DNA from: Cryptomeria japonica
Lineage: Eukaryota; Streptophyta; Pinopsida; Cupressales; Cupressaceae
NCBI RefSeq assembly: GCF_030272615.1
Contig: NC_081409.1
Span: 646,754,468-646,818,467 of the forward strand
DNA length: 64,000 nt
Direction of reading: 5' to 3'
Position numbers and translations under genes: made by a program. Below the pieces are notes generated by a model. That model had not been told where the DNA came from and searched no databases. It saw only the letters and a program-made list of their open reading frames with translations. The first letter of the stretch is position 1, and every line of letters begins with the position of its first letter. Positions 58,086 through 64,000 of the stretch are shown here, piece by piece.

Positions 58086-61000
58086 ATGATTTTCTGGTCA
58101 TGTCTACTTCCCCCAGTCTCCATGTCCTGCTCCTCTGTGGATATCATCTCATCCTGAACCTAATCTGTGATAGGAGTGGCCCTGTGTTGTGTCTCGCCTT
58201 GGCCAACTGCCATGTCATGTGGTGAAGGCAAAATGGGAAGGTGAGGTGCAAGTGCAAACTTCCCGAGCCACCCATCCAAGGATGCATCCATATCATCGTC
58301 AACTAATGCACCCAACACTGCCAAATCCTCTTGGCCGTCCCCTCCCGTGTCTTCCATCAGTACGTCCATAGAATTATTCCCTCTGAGGGGTGTCGTACTA
58401 CCCTCAACTATTACGGTCACCTTCTTCGTACTAGTACATGTCTTACTAGTACCTACCTCCTATAGGGCTACCTCCTGGCTCTCATCATTTTGCATGGTGT
58501 CAGCTTCCCTGGCATGTTGCACATCCATCCCTGCCATCGTATGGTCCACCACTACTATGTCGCCTAAGTCTCCACTCGTACGGTCTGTTGGTCCACTAGT
58601 ACGATCTACTCCTGGTACGACTTGTCATTCTAGTACGACCAGGCCTATCTATGACAATGACACTCACCTTTGTTATGAAGGCACCCCTTCGTCAACCTTT
58701 TTGAACAACACTCCTACTGGTCTCACATCACCTACCGGGCTAGCCACTGTGAGTGCTTCCTTGGGTACTAGGTGCACGGAAGGAGGCAATTTGGGATGTG
58801 TAAATTTCACCCGAGTGCTTCTCCACTGTACTCGCAACCCTCCATGCTCTGGATGCTCTCCTTCCTCATCCCCTTCCTATTGTTGTGACTCTACTTCTTC
58901 TTCTTCCTCTCCTCTGGCATTGTGTGGTGCCATGCGGAATCCCTCATCCCCACTCTCATGTTCCTCTATTTCCTCTACTTCCTCATTTGAGTCTTTCATG
59001 CCGCTATCTTCTTCCACCTCTACTTCTATGTCCAACTTCCTCCTCTTCATTGGTTGCATGGCATCTCCAAGGGTGTCCACGTGAACATAATAGTACATGG
59101 AGGGTTGGTTGGGTTCCACCCTACTGCATGGCTCAAAAGTACCCCACATTTCTTACCTGTGTACGTATTGCATCTAGAAACAAACTCATGGCATGGTGGC
59201 ATGTATAGAATGTTTTATTCTCTAGGTTGAGGAAATTAGGAATCCTTTCTGATAAGAGTTGCGCCCACTAATAGACCTTACCACACTTGATGTCGTTCAT
59301 CAGTTCTATCATCCAGATGGCTATGTCAGATGCTCGGTTGTCCCCTATGAGTCTGCTTTTCACCAAATCCATCAACATCCTCCACTCCCCGGGTGCAATG
59401 AAAGCACGCTTCAGTCCTCTACTATTATTTGTAGACCAAACACCATTCCACTCTTCTTCCGTCAAATAATCCCTGCACACCAACTCTAGCAACCATTTTT
59501 TTCCTCCCTGGTGAGGTTCTTGGTTGGTTTCACTACAGATGCTCCCATATTGGGTATACCAAATACCCTCTTGAAGTCCTCAGCTTTGAAAGAAATCCTA
59601 ACTGTGCAGCCCTGGAACTGAATAATGGAGGCTCTCTCATGGCGGTTGTATTTGGACACCATAGTACGAAGCACAGGTTCAAAAGTCTTAATATTAAACA
59701 TCGACATTTGGATGGCATGGTCCACCTATGCTTTTCAGAGATAATCTTTTATCACATGGTCGAAAGGGTTTTTCTCCTAACAAGTATGACATTCACTACC
59801 AGTCATAGTCTCAAAAGCCACACTTTTTATAGTGATTCCTTTCGGGTCCTTTTGTATTTTTGGCCTGATCTTCACCTTCTTGCTGTTGCTGCTAGGCTTC
59901 ATAGCTGTCATGGTGGTGCTATGGTTGCCTTGCCCTCCATACTGATTTTTCCCTTTATCACTTTCTGATCCCTGGTCATTATTATAACTATCCGAATTTG
60001 TTGCACGCTTGTGGTCCCCCCAACTAGTACGGACCATCGTAGCAAGTTCCCTGCCAAGCCTATTATAATGCCTGCACGTGATACTTCCAGACTATACGTT
60101 TTCTTCAACTTGTACAAAATCTACCCATAGCTCCATACAGATGGCTATAATTCCTACACAGATGCCTTTGATTCTTTTCTGCAACTTCTCCCTGCATGTA
60201 CGGATGCCAAAGCTGAATTAATTTTATGGTTGTTGACTGTACAAGGTACACACCCCCTTATGTTGGTCGTACGATCTTTCTTGTTCTCTTGCTAGTATCC
60301 ATACGCTATCGTACGGATTGATTTGCTCCTTACCATGTCTGACAAACCTTTTTTCCTACAGTACGACCCCCATGAGTTCATACGTGTGTACTGTATGGAC
60401 TCCTTGGTTTGCTAGTCGTACACCCTATGGATTAAACTAATACACTTCGCGTACCACTTCTCCTACCCTGTTCATACATGTTGACCGTATGAGATCCGAA
60501 TTGGTTCGTACTAATGAGTTTGCCAAACATACAATCTTAGCTCAGGCTGCTTTACAATGTACGAATCTGTACGATCCTGTACTTCGACTTCTGCCTTCAC
60601 TCAATTTTCTTCCTTTGCAAATTCTGCTTCTACAAATTCAATTTCTCCTATGTAATGTTTAAAAATGGGCTCTTTGGGGATTTTTATAATCTTTTGCACT
60701 TTCTAGAGTTAGGTTTAGGCATAAATACTTTATCAATTTTTAATAAAATAATCTCCTTTTTATTAAATGTATCTTTCCTTTATTTACTTCCATTATTTTT
60801 TCCTTGTCTTTTAATTTTCTAATATTTGCTAACTCTGTCCCTTTTATTCTTTCCATATGCTTTTTTTTTTCAATTTTTAATACCCTCTTCCTTAGATAAT
60901 TTTTTAAAATCTTCCCTCGACAATGTTTTTGAATGCAATTTCTTGTACCTTCAACTTACTATCGTATCCAAGGGCCCATTTTTGTCATTCAGCTCTCCCT

Positions 61001-61503
61001 TTTTGATCTTTAGAATAGCTTATCTCCTCTTCTGACACTTGTACATAACATTTTTTCTCCCTTGGCTTCCTTTTTGACGTACGGATACTTGATTTTTTCA
61101 TTCTTATTTTCTTCCATCTTTTATTTGGTCCTTCGTTGGCATCCTCGTCCTCTATGTTCCTTTCCACTCCTGAAGGATCGTCTTGAGATCTTAACTTAAT
61201 CTCTGAATCATGTAGACACATACATATGTACAGAAACCTCATGTAGCATTCTTCTGCACAACACGTCCCCACGTACTCCAGATCCCATATCTTATCCACC
61301 AACGGAGCGGGTCCCACTCCCTTGTACTGCTCATCGATGTATCGGCCTTTGTATTGCTGGTACCACGTTAGCCTTTCCCCATTCACCTCTGGAGGTCCCG
61401 CGGGGTTAGGTATCACCCGGTACAATGAATTTGGTCCAGCCTCTAGTTCTCTTAGTTGTGAGGCTATGATGAACAAGTCTTCGATTTTCAACACCATCTT
61501 CAA
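58086..61503 (-). pseudogene. Second plant-mobile-type ORF with acidic domain
   Basis: Read on the minus strand from MKMVLKIEDLFIIASQLREL (61503) the pieces are 61503-60985 (172 aa, with WYQQYKGRYIDEQYKG, CCAEECYMRFLYICMCLHD and a Lys/Arg-rich end), 60037-59777, 59725-59486 (ASIIQFQGCTVRISFKAEDF followed by KRVFGIPNMG), 59492-59268, 59149-58877 (basic KRRKLD, a possible nuclear signal, then a very acidic Glu stretch) and 58420-58160. The FKRVFGIPN box has the form seen in putative plant transposon protein domains. Stops and frameshifts separate the pieces. The left end meets truncated Copia D. Function unknown; it is part of a mobile element, not an intact host gene. Confidence 0.55.
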
Positions 61504-62590
61504 ATAGGGACCTATTGTTGCTCCGTATTCCTCTATATCAGAATAGCTATGCTGACAAGGAGACTGAGGAGGTGTATCATAATAGCTACCAAGGGTGGAA
61601 TGGCAAATTTACCCTATGCTAATAGACCAAGCTATGCTGATAGGGGAAAATGAAGAGTTGACCTTTTGGTTGTGATTTCAAAATAACCTATTTTGATGGC
61701 GTTCGTCACCGTGGAGTTTGATCATCGGGATAACATATGTTGATAATGAGAGATCGACAATATGTCATTGGTATAACTTGTTCTATCATTTTGGCATATT
61801 TTCTCTATGTCGATAGTTATGACTGTTTTGATGAATGGTTGTCTGGCTTAAAATCTTTAGTTCGGGATAGCTTATGCTGATAAAGGGTGAGATAATTGTG
61901 TGTCATCGGAATGACTTGTTCGATCATTCTCACCATTTTTTCCTATGCTGATAGTGGTGGTCATCCTGATAAGTGGTTGTTTGGCATGAATTTTTTCAGT
62001 TAGGAGTTTGTTTGTCACTACGGAGTATGCATTTCGGGATACCTATGTCGATAAAGGGAGGTAGATAGTATGGCATCAGAATAACTTGTTCGGTCAATCT
62101 AGCATGTTTTCCCTATGCCGATAGTTAATTATATACCAATGGAGCTTTGAGAAACCGACTTCGGGATTGCTATAGTGATGAACATTTTTTGCAGACCGCA
62201 TAACATGAAGGTTAGTCTCAACATGGAAATTGACTAATCTGTGTAGCCCGATGGTCCATATGGACCTTGACCGACCTTGACCATTTGAACTAGATGAAGA
62301 ATAAGAGGACAAGTGGCTCCTTGGTGGATAGAACAAATTAGATATGTTGTAATCGGTGATGGTGGATCTCATATAGTCATCAAACCTGTCTGGGTAGATC
62401 GATAAGATGATAGTAATCTCATTAATCGGGATTGAGTTGCAGATGCTTGATGGGATCCAAATGATTGATAGAGGTAGGATCAGATTTGGAGTATAGATCA
62501 AGCTTGCTAAAAATAGCAACCCAGTGGAAGAAAGTGAATTGAACATAACCCCAAAGGGCAGAAAACAAAGTAGGGTCAGTCGATTCAAAA
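61504..62590 (+). repeat. Degenerate repeat block with TATGCTGATA motif
   Basis: Units starting CGGGATA-CTTATG(T/C)TGATAA at 61726, 61863, 62035 and, partly, 62162 repeat a segment of about 130-170 bp containing TAACTTGTTCGATCATTCT-like and TTTCCCTATGCCGATAGTT-like phrases. Isolated words of the same kind occur at 61545-61640. An open minus-strand frame at 62094-62588 runs through unrelated sequence and I do not call it a gene. Confidence 0.6.
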
Positions 62591-63086
62591 GATCAAATCC
62601 AATCTACTGCAGACCATATTTTAGAAGGGTAGATTCAGATTACTAAGTTTATTAATATATGTACTGATCAACCTGAAGATAGTTAAAACACATTTAATGT
62701 ATGCAACTAGTCTGAAATCATTATGTAGACAAAGAATAAGATCTTATTAAAAAAGAGAGTTGAGAGTAGGTAGAGCAGTCTGATATGATTATATGGGAGT
62801 AGATGAGAAAGAGATATTTCTAAAACTAAAGACATCTCTTGAAGTTGATTGTGTGAAAGATGTTATGTGCCTAAGTGAAGAGCACTGCTAAATAGTATAG
62901 ATAGAGAGAGTTAGAGTGTGAGCAGTTGCAAAAACAGAGTAGTGAGGGTTGTTGTAGCAGCAGAAGATTGAGGACAGAGAGTAGTCTGAGATAGGTGAAG
63001 CTGAGGCATAGTAAAGAAGACAAAAGAGTATAGAACAAAGAAGAAGAACAAATAATTGTTTGTAGAGAACTGATAGAGTGTAATCC
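62591..63086. other. Gene-free stretch resembling LTR leader
   Basis: AG-rich sequence (AGAGAGAGTTAGAGTGTGAGCAG, GAAGAAGAACAAATAATTG) like the transcribed leader parts of LTRs elsewhere in the window. No boundary is visible. Confidence 0.35.
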
Positions 63087-64000
63087 TTAGAAATAGAGAG
63101 TCATTCTCAAGATATGAGAATTTTGTAGTGTTACGAAATTCATTTGTAACCTTGCTTTATCATTGTAAACTTGAATCTTATTATATTTGTTCTTGTTTAC
63201 TAGACCATTGTTACTCATGTTTTTACTTTTGCAGAATTTTGCAATGTGACTAGATTTGTTGCATGCATAATAGACAACACTCCTTTGCATAGGCCTAAAG
63301 TTCATTTGATTAGGTCTCATCCTCCATTGATTTGAAATATGCCCAAACATTCCACAAGCATAACATCTCTTATTCTGAAAGTTGTTCATTACTGTTCTGT
63401 ACATGTTTGACTTATGTCCAAAGTTGTTGCATATTAAACATTGATCGGTAAAGGTAGGACCATTGTTCATCATATTATTCATCCTACTTCTGCATTGCTT
63501 TGCCATATCACTGAATTTACCACAAACAAAACATTTACCATTGTATTTATAGGCAGTAGGTTGTCTTACTGGAGGTTACTTGTTCTTATACTGATGACCA
63601 GACCCGAAGAATTCTCCTTTCTCAAATCTAAGTCCTCACATGTCTTTTCCATGTCTTTGACTTTCTAGCATCTCATCCAACTGGATTGGACTAGCTTTGA
63701 ATTTTTTTTTGTACTCATTAGCAATAGAAAGCTCATCTCTCAGAATTATGATCTACCTTTTAAGTTCGTCTCCATCATTCTTGCATTGCACCAATTCAAG
63801 ATTCAACTGATCATTCTCATATGTCATTCTGCAACATTCATCATATCTGTCCTTCAGTGACTGAGTTAGGGTTTCTTCATTCTTCTTTCGATCTTCTATC
63901 TCCTTTGTCAGCTTCATAACAATGGATTGTATTCCATTCTTCAAAACAACATTCTCTCTAGCCATCTTCTCACATTCATCTGTTTTGTCTTCTAGGGCTT
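63087..64000 (-). pseudogene. Gag-like coiled-coil/zinc-knuckle ORF, runs off the right edge
   Basis: From the edge, MARENVVLKNGIQSIVMKLT and RYDECCRMTYENDQLNLEL form a coiled coil (63965-63753). After a gap come knuckles CFVCGKFSDMAKQC (His to Asp), CLICNNFGHKSNMY (last Cys to Tyr), CYACGMFGHISNQW (last Cys to Trp) and YYACNKSSHIAKFC (first Cys to Tyr). Each knuckle has lost exactly one ligand by a single-base change. Architecture is that of 41651-42615 and of element C. Confidence 0.7.

Noticed and set aside
58347-59084. 245-codon plus-strand ORF rich in Ser, Thr and Leu
   Set aside because: It is the opposite strand of the acidic minus-strand ORF (Glu-rich coding gives Ser/Ser/Leu-rich antisense); no domain or homology wording is recognisable.
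62094-62588. 164-codon minus-strand ORF
   Set aside because: It overlaps the degenerate TATGCTGATA repeat block at its end, lacks recognisable motifs and has no homologue among the other element ORFs.
1-64000. tRNA, rRNA, microRNA or organellar insert
   Set aside because: No cloverleaf with B-box, no rRNA core and no chloroplast or mitochondrial gene wording was noticed; a covariance-model scan would be needed to exclude small RNAs.

Overview
This window reads as repeat-dense, AT-rich nuclear DNA of a large-genome land plant. A gymnosperm is my best guess, because the LTR elements are deeply nested and decayed, host coding sequence is almost absent, and a MIKC-type MADS gene piece is present; the sequence does not prove the lineage. 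I see no bacterial, organellar or viral block. Nearly everything is LTR retrotransposon. The only convincing host coding sequence is three consecutive K-domain exons of a MADS-box gene at 24583-25130.

Layout. 1-7581: two pol-less LTR elements nested in each other. Element A (runs off the left edge, 3' LTR 1978-2876) sits inside a coding region of element B (2877-6873), and B sits in an older LTR (6874-7581). 9085-12559: a miniature LTR element with a ~158-bp interior, its left LTR hit by a solo LTR (9841-11224). 12912-22855: a Ty3/Gypsy element whose 5' LTR was split by a near full-length SIRE-like Ty1/Copia element E (13575-20666); the Gypsy gag-protease follows and is cut off at the start of RT. 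22856-24290: a LINE reverse-transcriptase fragment on the minus strand. 24583-25130: the MADS exons. 28127-34234: a solo Copia-type LTR interrupted by a 4.35-kb solo LTR (28599-32952), both with perfect 5-bp target-site duplications. 35924-38999: two direct copies of another LTR-like repeat with a palindrome array between them. 39000-40320: a minus-strand Copia pol relic. 40329-47112: an LTR, a Gag-like coiled-coil/zinc-knuckle ORF and a long decayed ORF of plant-mobile-domain type. 47301-58085: Copia element D, split by the young pol-less element C (50026-56061; two 1162-bp LTRs). 58086-64000: minus-strand relics of a second plant-mobile-type ORF and a third Gag-like ORF, separated by a degenerate repeat block.

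Main biological idea. Elements A, B and C share Copia-type signals (TGTTGG...CAACA termini, a G-rich polypurine tract and, in C, a TGGTATCAGAGC-type primer-binding site), but instead of pol they carry a large second ORF (ORF2) immediately upstream of the polypurine tract. Element C also carries a Gag-like protein with a long coiled coil and five CCHC zinc knuckles. The three ORF2 copies are very diverged yet still align by eye. This looks like a family of non-autonomous Gag+ORF2 retroelements mobilised by SIRE-like Copia partners, whose LTRs share a conserved palindromic block with those of A and B. Element C moved recently (about 13 differences between its LTRs by eye) although its ORFs carry several stop codons.
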